From Sandaracinaceae bacterium (GTDB lineage: Bacteria; Myxococcota_A; Polyangia; Polyangiales; Sandaracinaceae), in contig JAHBWG010000034.1 in the NCBI GenBank assembly GCA_019637095.1, forward strand, positions 1 to 64,000: 64,000 nucleotides of DNA. The letters run 5' to 3'. Below, one piece after another: positions 1 to 8,453 of the stretch. The position numbers and the translations under genes were made by a program. Within the stretch, counting starts at the first letter, position 1. Every line of letters begins with the position of its first letter. Under the pieces are notes generated by a model that was not told the origin of the DNA, ran no database searches, and worked only from the letters and a program-made list of their open reading frames with translations.

Positions 1-44
1 TTCGTCATTCCCAGGAGAATGACGAAATGACGAGGATCGTCCCC
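1..44 (+). repeat. Dispersed hairpin repeat, copy 1
   Basis: A perfect 10-bp inverted repeat (TTCGTCATTC, 6-base loop, GAATGACGAA, positions 1-26) runs into the block TGACGAGGATCGTCCCC at 28-44. A 27-base stretch (18-44) recurs on the minus strand at 62650-62676 with only two differences. In both places it reads toward a gene whose start codon lies 50-60 bases further on. It may be a REP-type element or an upstream regulatory element. The left edge of the window may cut it off. Confidence 0.6.
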
Positions 45-104
45 TCGGTACCGGCGCGACAATTCGCCGCCGGGCGCCGGTTGGTGGTACCAAGGTCGCC
101 GTCG

Positions 105-788
105 ATGGAGTCGCTCCTGGCCATCCTGCCCTGGGCCCTGTTCGGGGTCATGGTCCTCTTCGGGATCATCTTCGCGATCGTGGCCTGGAGCGCGACGCGA
201 CGCGCGGCCGCGGCCGAGGAGCGCGCCGAGCAAGCGAGCGGCGCGTACGGGTACGTGGAGGCGCGGGCGCGCAGCGCGGAGCAGCAGATCGCGGTCGCCG
301 AGCAGCGCGCGACGCTCGCAGAGCAGCGGATCGCGCACGCCGAGGATCGGATGCAGAAGGCGCGCGACGTCGCCAAGGCCGCCGAGCAACGAGCCGCGGA
401 GGCCGAGCAACGCGCGGCGGACGCGCTGCGCGAGGCCCAGCGCGCGGACTCCGAGCTGCGCGAGCGCCGGGACGCGGCGAGCGATCGCGCGCGACAAGCC
501 GAGACGCGCGCGCGCGCGCTCCTCGATTGGGCCAAGGGGCAGTGGGAGGCGCGCCGCGAGCCCGACCGGCAGCAGGCGCAAGCCGTCCAGGGCCCCTTCC
601 AGGCGCAGCTCGACGCCTACCTCGCGTACCGCGCCGCGCCGATCGTGTTCCGGGTCGACGGGGACGTGGACCGGCTCGCCGGGCCGCTCATCGAGCGCTA
701 CGCGGCGCCCGGTCAGCACGTCGCGCTCGACGGCGACGTCGTGCGGGTGACGTTCCCCGTCGACCCTTCCCTCGGCTTCCGGGCCTGA
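105..788 (+). CDS. Membrane-anchored coiled-coil protein of unknown function
   Basis: 227 residues. Residues 3-26 form one hydrophobic segment (LLAILPWALFGVMVLFGIIF). It is followed by about 120 residues rich in Ala, Glu, Arg and Gln with heptad-like AEQRA repeats, which should form a long coiled coil. The last 55 residues are a small globular domain (PIVFRVDGDVDRLAGPLIERY). I chose the ATG at 105, because an in-frame ATG at 27 would put the upstream hairpin repeat inside the coding sequence and add a non-membrane leader. The gene stops one base before fdhD starts, so the two are probably co-transcribed. No enzymatic motif is visible and I do not recognise the family. Confidence 0.75.
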   Translation: MESLLAILPWALFGVMVLFGIIFAIVAWSATRRAAAAEERAEQASGAYGYVEARARSAEQQIAVAEQRATLAEQRIAHAEDRMQKARDVAKAAEQRAAEAEQRAADALREAQRADSELRERRDAASDRARQAETRARALLDWAKGQWEARREPDRQQAQAVQGPFQAQLDAYLAYRAAPIVFRVDGDVDRLAGPLIERYAAPGQHVALDGDVVRVTFPVDPSLGFRA

Positions 789-789
789 C

Positions 790-1605
790 GTGGACGGCCC
801 GGCCGTCACGCGGCGCGAGGTCCTGCGCGACCCGGACGGGGGCCCCGCCGAGGCGGACGCCGTCGCGGTCGAGGAGCCGCTCGAGATCCGCGTCGGCGGC
901 GAGCCGCTCGTCATCACGATGCGCACCCCCGGCGAGGACCGGTTCCTCGCCGTCGGCCTGCTCTTCGCGGAGGGAGTGCTCGAGTCGCTCGCCGACGTCG
1001 GCACCGTCGCGCACTGCGGCCGCGCCGGCGACGAGGGGTTCGAGAACGTCATCGACCTCACCGCCGGGCCCGGGGTGGCGCTCGACGCGAGCCGGCTCGA
1101 GGGGACGCGGCGCGGCACGCTCACCACCGCGAGCTGCGGGGTGTGCGGCCGCCGCTCGATCGACGACCTGCTCGCGCGCATCGGCCCCCTCGACCACGCG
1201 CGCAAGGTGCCCCGCGCGATCGCGCGCGCCGCCCCGGAGATCCTCGCACGATCGCAAGACGCCTTCCCTCGCACGGGCGGCGTCCACGCGGCCGCCGCGC
1301 TCACCGCGGACGGCGCGCTCCTCGCCGCGGCCGAGGACGTCGGGCGCCACAACGCGGTCGACAAGGTGGTCGGCAAGCTCCTCTACGCGGGGACGCTCAC
1401 CGACGCCGCGCTCCTCGTGGTGAGCGGCCGCGTGAGCTTCGAGATCGTCCAGAAGGCCGCCGCGGCGCGCGTCGGTGTCGTCGTCGCGGTGAGCGCGCCG
1501 ACCTCGCTCGCGATCGATCTCGCGAGGCGCGCCTCGATGGCGCTGGTGGCGTTCGCCCGCGACGGCCGGATGAACGTCTACGCGGGCGCCGAGCGGCTCG
1601 AGTAG
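790..1605 (+). CDS. fdhD: FdhD, sulfurtransferase for formate dehydrogenase maturation
   Basis: 271 residues, the usual FdhD length. FdhD relays sulfur from IscS to the molybdenum cofactor of formate dehydrogenase. The sequence shows the conserved CxxC at C116-G-V-C119 (TASCGVCG), the upstream RFLAVGLLFAEGV block and the DVGRHNAVDKVVG block near residue 190, all FdhD signatures. It starts with GTG one base after the preceding stop. No formate dehydrogenase subunit lies in the window, so the client enzyme must be elsewhere. Confidence 0.93.
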   Translation: MDGPAVTRREVLRDPDGGPAEADAVAVEEPLEIRVGGEPLVITMRTPGEDRFLAVGLLFAEGVLESLADVGTVAHCGRAGDEGFENVIDLTAGPGVALDASRLEGTRRGTLTTASCGVCGRRSIDDLLARIGPLDHARKVPRAIARAAPEILARSQDAFPRTGGVHAAAALTADGALLAAAEDVGRHNAVDKVVGKLLYAGTLTDAALLVVSGRVSFEIVQKAAAARVGVVVAVSAPTSLAIDLARRASMALVAFARDGRMNVYAGAERLE

Positions 1606-1647
1606 CCCGGGCTCGGCGAAGGGGGTCGAACGGCGTTCACTCGGTGT

Positions 1648-3324
1648 ATGATGAACCCCGTTCATCCTGACACCTGGGAGCGCCACTTGAAGAAGTTGAG
1701 GAGCGGCCACTTCCGCGTCGGTCGCCGGAATTTCGTTCGAATCACCGCGGCCGGCGCCGCGGGCGTCTACTTCACCGGCTGCGATGGCGGCGGCGGCGCC
1801 GACGCGAGCGTCCCGAGCGACGGGGGCCTCGACGCGTCGGTCGCGATCGAGCGCGTCCGCGCGCTCGTGATCGGGAGCGGCTTCGGCGGCTCGATCGCGG
1901 CGCTGAGGCTCGCGGAGGCGGACGTGCCCGTGACGATCCTCGAGCGCGGCCGGCGCTGGGATCTGCAGGACGACTTCGACACGTTCACTACCACGCAGCG
2001 CCCGGACCGGCGCTGCGCGTGGATGCACCGCGAGCCGGTGCTGCCGGGCTTCCCGCCGGTCTCGCTGCGGGGCTCGCCCTACGTGGGTCTGCTCCAGCGC
2101 ATCTTCGGCGCGAACATCGACGTCGTCTGCGCCGCCGCGGTCGGCGGCGGCTCGCTCGTCTACTCCGGCCTGATGCTCCAGCCGCCGCGCGCGGCGTTCG
2201 AGTCGGTGTTCCCCTCCGAGCTGAGCTACGAGGAGATGGACACCGTGTACTACCCGCGCGTGCGCGCGATCATGCGGCCAGGGCGGCTCTCCGATCGCGC
2301 GCTCGGCGCGCCGCAGTATGCCGGCGCGCGCATCTTCATCCGCGACGCGGAGGCGGCCGGGCTCGACGTCGAGCGCGTCCCGTGCGCGTTCGACTTCGAC
2401 CGCATCGACGAGGAGCTCGACGGCGCGTTCCCGTTCGCGCAGGCCACCGTCGGCGACTACCTCTACGGCCTCAACAACGGCGCGAAGCACTCGATCGATC
2501 GCGTCGGCTACCTGACCATGGCCGAGGCGACCGGCCGCGTCACCGTGCGCCCACAGCACCAGGTCGTCGAGGTCGGCGCGCGGCCCGAGGGCGGCTACTA
2601 CGCGATCGCCGAGGTCATCGACGAGAACGGGCGCCCGCAGTCGGTCACGCGCTTCGAGGCGGACGCGCTCTTCATGGCCGCCGGCTCGATGAACACCACC
2701 AAGCTGCTCCTCAAGGCGCGCCGCGACGGAACGCTGCCGGGCCTGCCGGACTCCGTCGGCCAGTCCTGGGGCAACAACGGGCAACGCATCTTGCTCCGCG
2801 GCAACCTGAGCGAGGACACCGGCGCCGAGCAAGGCGGGCCCGCGTGCATCTTCATCCACCACCACGACAACCCCGAGGGCGTGATCGGGATGGAGTACGG
2901 ACCCGCGCCGATCGGGTTCGAGCACAACTGCCTCGTGCACGCGACGCAGGGCGTGCCGGAGCGGCTCGGCTCGCTCCAGCTCGACGCGATGGGTGAGGTC
3001 GAGCCGGTCTGGGATCGGGCCAACGACGCGTCCGCCGGCCGCGCGGCGCACCACACGATGCAGGCGATCATGGACGCGAGCGAGGGCGCGATCGTCACGC
3101 TGCCGGGGCTGAACGATCCGTCGATCACGTTCCACCCGCTCGGCGGCGCGGTGATGGGCCGCGTGACGGACACGTACGGCCGCGTGAACGGGCTCGCGCA
3201 CCTGTACGTGGTCGACAGCGCGCTCATCCCCGGCTCGACGCCCGCGTCGAACCCCTTCTGGACGATCGCCGCGATCGCGGAGCGCTGCATGGACACGATC
3301 GTCGCCGAGGACTTCGCGCCCTGA
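1648..3324 (+). CDS. GMC-family FAD oxidoreductase (cholesterol-oxidase-like) with Tat-type signal
   Basis: 558 residues. A twin-arginine signal is visible (R26-R27 in GRRNFVRITAAGAAG) and ends in FTGC, so the protein may be exported folded and possibly lipidated. The FAD-binding GxGxxG is at 76-81 (VIGSGFGGSIAA). The C-terminal GMC block carries HPLGGAVMG and VDSALIPGSTPASNPFWTIA, typical of cholesterol oxidase-like alcohol oxidases. The substrate cannot be read from sequence. An alternative TTG start at 1687 has a GGGAG ribosome site and would place the RR pair at 13-14. A TATGAT hexamer at 1645-1650 could be its -10 box. Confidence 0.85.
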   Translation: MMNPVHPDTWERHLKKLRSGHFRVGRRNFVRITAAGAAGVYFTGCDGGGGADASVPSDGGLDASVAIERVRALVIGSGFGGSIAALRLAEADVPVTILERGRRWDLQDDFDTFTTTQRPDRRCAWMHREPVLPGFPPVSLRGSPYVGLLQRIFGANIDVVCAAAVGGGSLVYSGLMLQPPRAAFESVFPSELSYEEMDTVYYPRVRAIMRPGRLSDRALGAPQYAGARIFIRDAEAAGLDVERVPCAFDFDRIDEELDGAFPFAQATVGDYLYGLNNGAKHSIDRVGYLTMAEATGRVTVRPQHQVVEVGARPEGGYYAIAEVIDENGRPQSVTRFEADALFMAAGSMNTTKLLLKARRDGTLPGLPDSVGQSWGNNGQRILLRGNLSEDTGAEQGGPACIFIHHHDNPEGVIGMEYGPAPIGFEHNCLVHATQGVPERLGSLQLDAMGEVEPVWDRANDASAGRAAHHTMQAIMDASEGAIVTLPGLNDPSITFHPLGGAVMGRVTDTYGRVNGLAHLYVVDSALIPGSTPASNPFWTIAAIAERCMDTIVAEDFAP

Positions 3325-3342
3325 CCGCGCGCGCGGGCGCGC

Positions 3343-4332
3343 TCAGGGCGCCGGCGCGCCGTCGAGCTCCGGGATCGTCACGTCGCGCCGGCGAGCCCAC
3401 GCGCCCTCGACGAAGTTCGGGCACTCGCTCTGCGATCGCAGGCCCTCGATCCCCTCGAGCTCGACGTCCTCGGCGCCCGACGGCCAGCGCACGCGGACCT
3501 CGACATCGCGCCGCGCGCGCGCCCACACGGGGCCGCCCGGCGCGAGCCGCACGAGCGTCCCGGCCCGCAACGTCGCGGGGCCGTGGTAGGTGTGCGAGGC
3601 GCCGCGCAAGCAGCCGCCCATCGCGTCGACCAGCGTGCCCATGAGCACCTCGCTGAGCTCGGCCTCCTCCGCCACGGCGAGCTCCGCCTCGCGCACCCAC
3701 CCGTCGAGCACGCTGCCGTCGAAGAAGTCGCGGCGCACGCGCACCCAGCCGCCGCGCCGCGCGCGCTCGACGAGCCGCAACGGCTCTTGCTCGATGCGGA
3801 TCGAGACGAAGCTCGGGCCGCCCGGCGTCCCGTGGACCCGTAGCCGCGGGCCGACCGTCACGAGCGCGCCGCGCGTGGGCGCGTCGGGCGCGAGGGCGGT
3901 CGGCTCGACCGCCGGCCCGAGACGCAGTGCCCGACACGGCAGGCCGACCGCCGCGTACACGCCCTCCGTGAGCCGGGCGTCCGCGCGCACGTGCGCCCCC
4001 GTGAAGCGCGGCCGCTCGAGCGCCGTGCCGGGCCGCAGCGCGAGCGGCCCGAGCGCGACCGCGCGGGCGAGGGCGACCGGGACGGCGTCGCGAGCGGCGC
4101 GGCCCGAGAACGCGAGCGCGCCGCGCGACCGCACGACGAGCGGGCCGCGCGGCCCGGCGTCGACCGCGACCTCGTGGTCCTCGAGGTCGACGACGAGGCG
4201 CGCGCCGCCGGGCACGTCGATCTCCACGCCCACGATCGACGCCGTCCCCGCGAGGGTGCACTGCGCCCGGGCGGGCGCGACCGAGAGGGGCCCGAGCATG
4301 CAGAGCAGGACGAGTCGCAGCAGCGCACGCAC
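3343..4332 (-). CDS. Secreted protein of unknown function
   Basis: 329 residues with a clear signal peptide (MRALLRLVLLCMLGPLSVAPARAQC, cleavage near residue 23). The mature part is beta-rich. Segments such as GWVRVRRDFFDGSVLDGWVREAEL resemble SH3-like ligand-binding strands, but the match is too weak for a family call. It starts with GTG and has no Shine-Dalgarno sequence. It is convergent with the GMC oxidoreductase, whose stop lies 18 bases away. Location is probably periplasmic. No function is assigned. Confidence 0.75.
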   Translation of the reverse strand: MRALLRLVLLCMLGPLSVAPARAQCTLAGTASIVGVEIDVPGGARLVVDLEDHEVAVDAGPRGPLVVRSRGALAFSGRAARDAVPVALARAVALGPLALRPGTALERPRFTGAHVRADARLTEGVYAAVGLPCRALRLGPAVEPTALAPDAPTRGALVTVGPRLRVHGTPGGPSFVSIRIEQEPLRLVERARRGGWVRVRRDFFDGSVLDGWVREAELAVAEEAELSEVLMGTLVDAMGGCLRGASHTYHGPATLRAGTLVRLAPGGPVWARARRDVEVRVRWPSGAEDVELEGIEGLRSQSECPNFVEGAWARRRDVTIPELDGAPAP

Positions 4333-4368
4333 GGAGGAGCTCGACCGCGGCCGGGCCCGGAGGTTCCC

Positions 4369-5262
4369 TCACATGAGGTAGAAGCCCTGGGGCGGGAGCG
4401 GCTCGGGCACCGGCTCGAGGTCGAGGAGCTGGCGCAGGTTGATCTCGATCGTGCGGGCGATCGCGGTGACCGACGTGTCGGTCGGGCGGTTCGTGAAGGG
4501 GTCCTGCAGGTGGACCGCCGTCTTCTCGAGGAGGAAGAACGGGATCGCGATCGCGGTCGTCACCGCGATCTGCCAAGGCCCCTCGACCTTCGTCAGCGTG
4601 ATGGAGAGGACGGTGATGAACAGGTAGATGAACCAGTGGAGGAAGGTGCGGTACGTCCGCGGGAACACCGTGCTCTTGATGCGCTCCGCCTTGCCCATGT
4701 GGTCGGTCAGGCGCGTCAGCGTCTCGTCGAGCGCGACGCGGCGGAAGTCGCTGAGGTGCCCGCCCTGCGCGAGCGCCGCCACGTCGCGCGCGTGGAGCTG
4801 CAGGAGCGCGACCGGCTTGTTCGCGTGCCTCTCGCACTCGATCGCGTCGTCTTCTTCGAGGTGCTCGACGGCGCCGACGCGCCAGTCGAGCCCGCGCAGG
4901 CTCTGACCGAGCGCGTAGCACCACGCGATCTGCCGCAGGCCGGCGCGGCGCACCACCTCGTGCGCGCCCGGCTCCGTGAACGACAGCAGCTGGCGCACCA
5001 GCGTGCGCGAGTCGTTCACGATGGAGCCCCAGATCTTGCGCGCCTCCCACCAGCGCTCGTAGCTCTGGTTGAGCTTGAACGAGAGCAGGAGCGAGATCGC
5101 GGTGCCGAGGAAGGTCGGGATCTGGACCGGGATCGCGGGGAGGTAGTCTCGGTTGAAGCCGATGACGAGCTCCACGAGCGTCGCGATCACGAGGACGGTG
5201 AGCGAATCGCGCCACGACTTCTTCGCGATGTACCCGAAGGGGATCCGCGTGTTGAGCAGCAT
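4369..5262 (-). CDS. Bestrophin-like membrane protein (UPF0187/RFP-TM family)
   Basis: 297 residues from the ATG at 5262; a TTG at 5301 would add 13 residues and is less likely. The N-terminus (NTRIPFGYIAKKSWRDSLTVLVIATLVELVIGF) and the SLLLSFKLNQSYERWWEARKIWG block are hallmarks of bacterial bestrophin homologues. These are pentameric anion or cation channels of the inner membrane. Hydrophobic segments lie near residues 20-36, 55-67, 210-232 and 240-250. The family is clear, but ion selectivity cannot be read. The neighbours do not suggest a pathway. Confidence 0.88.
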   Translation of the reverse strand: MLLNTRIPFGYIAKKSWRDSLTVLVIATLVELVIGFNRDYLPAIPVQIPTFLGTAISLLLSFKLNQSYERWWEARKIWGSIVNDSRTLVRQLLSFTEPGAHEVVRRAGLRQIAWCYALGQSLRGLDWRVGAVEHLEEDDAIECERHANKPVALLQLHARDVAALAQGGHLSDFRRVALDETLTRLTDHMGKAERIKSTVFPRTYRTFLHWFIYLFITVLSITLTKVEGPWQIAVTTAIAIPFFLLEKTAVHLQDPFTNRPTDTSVTAIARTIEINLRQLLDLEPVPEPLPPQGFYLM

Positions 5263-5315
5263 CGTATGAACGCGAATATCGCCCCCTCGGCGCGCGAGCA
5301 AGCGGCCGAGGTGCG

Positions 5316-6095
5316 TCAGGGGCCGGCGAAGCGCGGATCATCGGACCGCCGGTACGTCCGGGTTCGCGCGAGCCGCTCGGTCCCGGCGAGCCGCGCGCGG
5401 TAGCCCATCGTGGCGAGCCCGTCCTCGATCTGACCGTAGAGATCCCCCTCCAGGGCGCGCGCCAGGCCCGCGTAGATCGCCTTCATGTGGCCCTGGCCGC
5501 GATGCGAGGGCGTGACCGCGAGCGCGAACACCGAGTGCCCGTCGCGGAACGGGATCGCGGCCACCGTCCCGATCGGCTCTCCGCCCACCTCGTAGAGGAA
5601 GGGCACGAGCTGGCCACGCTCGGTCGCGCCGTGGATGCGCCCGATCCCCTCTCGCGCGAGCCGCTCGCGCATCGGCGGCGGGATCTGGCTCGGCAGCGAG
5701 AGGGTGACGAAGCGCGTCGCGTCCTCGAGGCCCTCGCAGCGTCGGAGCGTCGCGCTGTCGAGCATCGGGCGCGCGAAGCTCGCGAGCGGGGTGCGGACGT
5801 GCTCGTAGGCGGGACCGACCACCGTCCATGCGCCGGCCTCGGGCGGCGGCGTGAGCGGCTCCGGCAGCTGCAGGGTGAGGGCGCGCTCGAGCCCGGCGAA
5901 GTGCGGCTCGTGCTCGGCGACGAACGCCGCCCAGTCGATCGACGCGAGCGCCTCGGCGGACGCGACGCGCACCGCGTTGAAGCGCCGGTTCCCGTCGGCG
6001 AAGCAGTAGCGCGTCCCGTAGCCGTAGCGCTCGAACGAGACGAACAGCGCGAGGAACGCGTCCTCCGCCGCCTCCCAGGGCAGCCCACCCGCCAT
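5316..6095 (-). CDS. GNAT-family N-acetyltransferase
   Basis: 259 residues. The C-terminal half has the GNAT acetyl-CoA-binding core: GEPIGTVAAIPFRDGHSVFALAVTPSHRGQGHMKAIYAGL. The RGQGHM stretch corresponds to motif A (Q/RxxGxG/A). The N-terminal 120 residues are not recognised and probably form a second, degenerate GNAT or substrate domain. The substrate is unknown. A TACCAT hexamer (minus strand, 6102-6107) ends six bases before the ATG, fitting a near-leaderless transcript. Confidence 0.85.
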   Translation of the reverse strand: MAGGLPWEAAEDAFLALFVSFERYGYGTRYCFADGNRRFNAVRVASAEALASIDWAAFVAEHEPHFAGLERALTLQLPEPLTPPPEAGAWTVVGPAYEHVRTPLASFARPMLDSATLRRCEGLEDATRFVTLSLPSQIPPPMRERLAREGIGRIHGATERGQLVPFLYEVGGEPIGTVAAIPFRDGHSVFALAVTPSHRGQGHMKAIYAGLARALEGDLYGQIEDGLATMGYRARLAGTERLARTRTYRRSDDPRFAGP

Positions 6096-6107
6096 CGGCC
6101 GATGGTA

Positions 6108-7397
6108 CTACGCGCGCGCGCCGCTGCGGCGACCCCCGCGGCCGCGCCGGCGGCCGCCGCGGGGCGGACCGCCTCCGCTCGGACGGGACCCCGGCGGGCG
6201 CGGCCCGCCGCTCCTCGGCGGACCGCCGCTCTTCTTCGGCGACAGATCCGTCGGCGGCGGCGGCGCCTCGCGCGCCGCGAAGGGGTGCCCCTCCGCGCGC
6301 TCGAGGTGCTCGCCGAGCAGGCGCTCGATGTCGGCGAGGAACGGGCGCTCCTCGGCCTCGCAGAACGAGAGCGCGGTCCCCGACGCGCCGGCGCGCGCGG
6401 TGCGGCCGATGCGGTGGACGTACGTCTCGGGCACGTTCGGCAGATCGAAGTTGATCACGTGCGTGATCCCCTCGACGTCGATCCCGCGCGCCGCGAGGTC
6501 GGTCGCGACGAGCACGTTGAGGGTGCCGGCGCGGAAGCCGTCGAGCGCCCGCGTGCGCGCGCCCTGCGACTTGTTGCCGTGGATCGCCGCCGCCTCGATG
6601 CCCGCCTTCGCGAGGTGCTCGACGACGCGGTTGGCGCCGTGCTTGGTGCGCGTGAACACGAGCACGTGCTCGAGCGCGGCCTGGCGCAAGAGCTCGACGA
6701 GCAGCCGCCGCTTGTCCGCCTTGTCGACGAAGTACACCCGCTGCGCGATCGCGTCGGCGCGCGAGGAGATCGGCGCGACCGCGACGCGCGCCGGATCGTG
6801 CAGGAGATCCTCCGCGAGCCGCTGGATCTCGGGCGGCATCGTCGCGGAGAAGAACAGGGTCTGCCGCTTCTTCGGCAGCTTGGCGATGACGCGGCGGACG
6901 TCGGGCAAGAAGCCCATGTCGAGCATGCGGTCCGCCTCGTCGAGGACGAAGATCTCGATGTCCGCGAGCGAGACGGCGCCGCGACCCATCAGATCGAGGA
7001 GGCGACCCGGCGTCGCGACGAGCGCGTCGACGCCGCGCCCGAGCTCGGCGATCTGCGGTTTGTCGTTGACGCCGCCGAAGACGACCGTGTGCCAGAGCTC
7101 GAGGTTCGCCCCGTAGGTCGTGAGGCTCTCCCCGATCTGCGCGGCGAGCTCGCGTGTCGGCGTCAGCACGAGCGCGCGCAGCACCGTGTCCTCACCGGCG
7201 GTCGCGTCGAGGCGCTGCAAGAGCGGCAGCCCGAACGCGGCGGTCTTCCCGGTGCCCGTCTGCGCGCAACCGAGCAGGTCGCGGCCGGCGAGCACGTGCG
7301 GGATCGCCTCCACTTGGATCGGGGTCGGGGTGGTGTAGCCGGCCGCCTTCACGGCGCGGCAAAGGGGCGGGCTGAGGCCCAACGTCTCGAAGCTCAC
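6108..7397 (-). CDS. DEAD-box RNA helicase, RhlE-like
   Basis: 429 residues. All core motifs are present: Q-motif (TPTPIQ, 24-29), Walker A AQTGTGKT (45-52), PTREL (80-84), DEAD (153-156), SAT (184-186), the [15 protein letters not shown] block and [10 protein letters not shown]. The last ~55 residues are Gly/Arg/Pro-rich ([18 protein letters not shown]), an RGG-like RNA-binding tail common in cold-shock and ribosome-assembly helicases of the RhlE group. It remodels RNA in the cytoplasm using ATP. Which bacterial paralogue it is cannot be decided from one sequence. Confidence 0.93.
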   Translation of the reverse strand: MSFETLGLSPPLCRAVKAAGYTTPTPIQVEAIPHVLAGRDLLGCAQTGTGKTAAFGLPLLQRLDATAGEDTVLRALVLTPTRELAAQIGESLTTYGANLELWHTVVFGGVNDKPQIAELGRGVDALVATPGRLLDLMGRGAVSLADIEIFVLDEADRMLDMGFLPDVRRVIAKLPKKRQTLFFSATMPPEIQRLAEDLLHDPARVAVAPISSRADAIAQRVYFVDKADKRRLLVELLRQAALEHVLVFTRTKHGANRVVEHLAKAGIEAAAIHGNKSQGARTRALDGFRAGTLNVLVATDLAARGIDVEGITHVINFDLPNVPETYVHRIGRTARAGASGTALSFCEAEERPFLADIERLLGEHLERAEGHPFAAREAPPPPTDLSPKKSGGPPRSGGPRPPGSRPSGGGPPRGGRRRGRGGRRSGARA

Positions 7398-7442
7398 GCG
7401 CGCTCACTCGCAGAATTCGAGCGCGGCGCAAGCCGAGCGTGC

Positions 7443-8453
7443 TCACGGATCGCAGCCGACGCGCGCGCCGTCGACGACGACCTCGTCGACGTAGACGAGC
7501 TGGGCCTCGTCGGTCGGGTCCTTGTAGATCACGCCGACGAAGAACGTGTCGAGCCGCCGCATCGGGTCGCCGCGTCCGTCGAGGGTGAGCTCGCCGTGCC
7601 GTCGCACGCCCTCGACGAAGAGCTCCGCGCCTCCCTCCGTGGCGTCACGCGACACGTGCAGCTCGACGCAGACCCAGCGGTCGAACCCGATCGCGTACAT
7701 CACGTCGTGGTACGCGCCGCCCAGGTAGTTGTGCGCGTGCCAGTTCACGACGCTCGCGTTCCAGACCGAGCCGACGACCGTCTGGTGCCCTTCGTCGTCG
7801 CCGATCTGGATGAGCTCGAGCGACGGAGGGTGCGTGCTCGGGAAGTAGAAGTAAGCGCGCAGCCAGAGGTCGGAGGGCAGCGTCCGGCCGGAGCCGTAGC
7901 GCCCCACCGCCGCGCTGGCCCACTGGCAGCCGCGCGGGCAGTCGAAGCGCATCGCGTGGGTCCCGCGGTACACCGGCTCGGTGACCGCCCGGACCGTCCC
8001 GCCGACCCCCGTGTCGGAGCGCGTCCAGCGAGAGAGGTCGCCGGTGTCGAAGCCGTCGCAGAACTCGCGCGACGCGTGCGTGGTGCCGCAGAGCGAGGGC
8101 GGCGGTGGTGGTCCGGCGTCGGGCGCGGCGGCGTCCGAGCCGGCGTCGAGCGACGCCGCGTCCGCGCCGGCGTCATCGCCGGCGTCCAGCGCGCCCGCGT
8201 CGGTCCCCGCCTCCATCGCGCCGCCGTCCATCGCGCCGCCGTCCGTCGCGCCGCCGTCCGTCGCGCCGCCGTCCGTCGCGCCGCCGTCCCTCGTCCCCGC
8301 GTCCGCCACGCCGCCGACGGGCACGCACACGTCGCGCGCCACGTCGCACACCCAGCCCTCGACGCAGGGGCAGCGCCGCCCCTCGAGGTCGAGATCCGGC
8401 ACCGCGCAGCCGGCGAGCGCGATCAGCGCGAGGGCGCCGATCCGCCCGATCAC
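7443..8453 (-). CDS. Lipoprotein with DGGAT-repeat linker and concanavalin-like (laminin-G/lyase-like) domain
   Basis: 336 residues. It starts at the GTG at 8453, which overlaps the kinase stop by 4 bases (GTGA), implying translational coupling. The signal ends in a lipobox (ALAGC16). A short Cys-rich segment (RRCPCVEGWVCDVARDVC) follows, then about 70 residues of DGGATDGGATDGG/DAGSDAAAPDAG linker written as 15-base DNA repeats. The C-terminal 210 residues (FCDGFDTGDLSRWTR ... VDEVVVDG) look like a beta-jelly-roll of the kind found in polysaccharide-lyase and laminin-G proteins. It is probably a surface carbohydrate-binding protein. Catalysis is not evident. Confidence 0.8.
   Translation of the reverse strand: MIGRIGALALIALAGCAVPDLDLEGRRCPCVEGWVCDVARDVCVPVGGVADAGTRDGGATDGGATDGGATDGGAMDGGAMEAGTDAGALDAGDDAGADAASLDAGSDAAAPDAGPPPPPSLCGTTHASREFCDGFDTGDLSRWTRSDTGVGGTVRAVTEPVYRGTHAMRFDCPRGCQWASAAVGRYGSGRTLPSDLWLRAYFYFPSTHPPSLELIQIGDDEGHQTVVGSVWNASVVNWHAHNYLGGAYHDVMYAIGFDRWVCVELHVSRDATEGGAELFVEGVRRHGELTLDGRGDPMRRLDTFFVGVIYKDPTDEAQLVYVDEVVVDGARVGCDP

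Noticed and set aside
688-3201. Long open frame on the minus strand across fdhD and the GMC oxidoreductase
   Set aside because: Its translation is Arg/Ala/Val/His-rich low-complexity sequence with no motif, and it lies exactly antisense to two well-supported genes. This is a GC-rich shadow frame.
8231-8290. Regular 15-base repeats resembling a short repeat array
   Set aside because: They are in-frame coding repeats (DGGAT) in the lipoprotein linker, without spacers, so not a CRISPR array.
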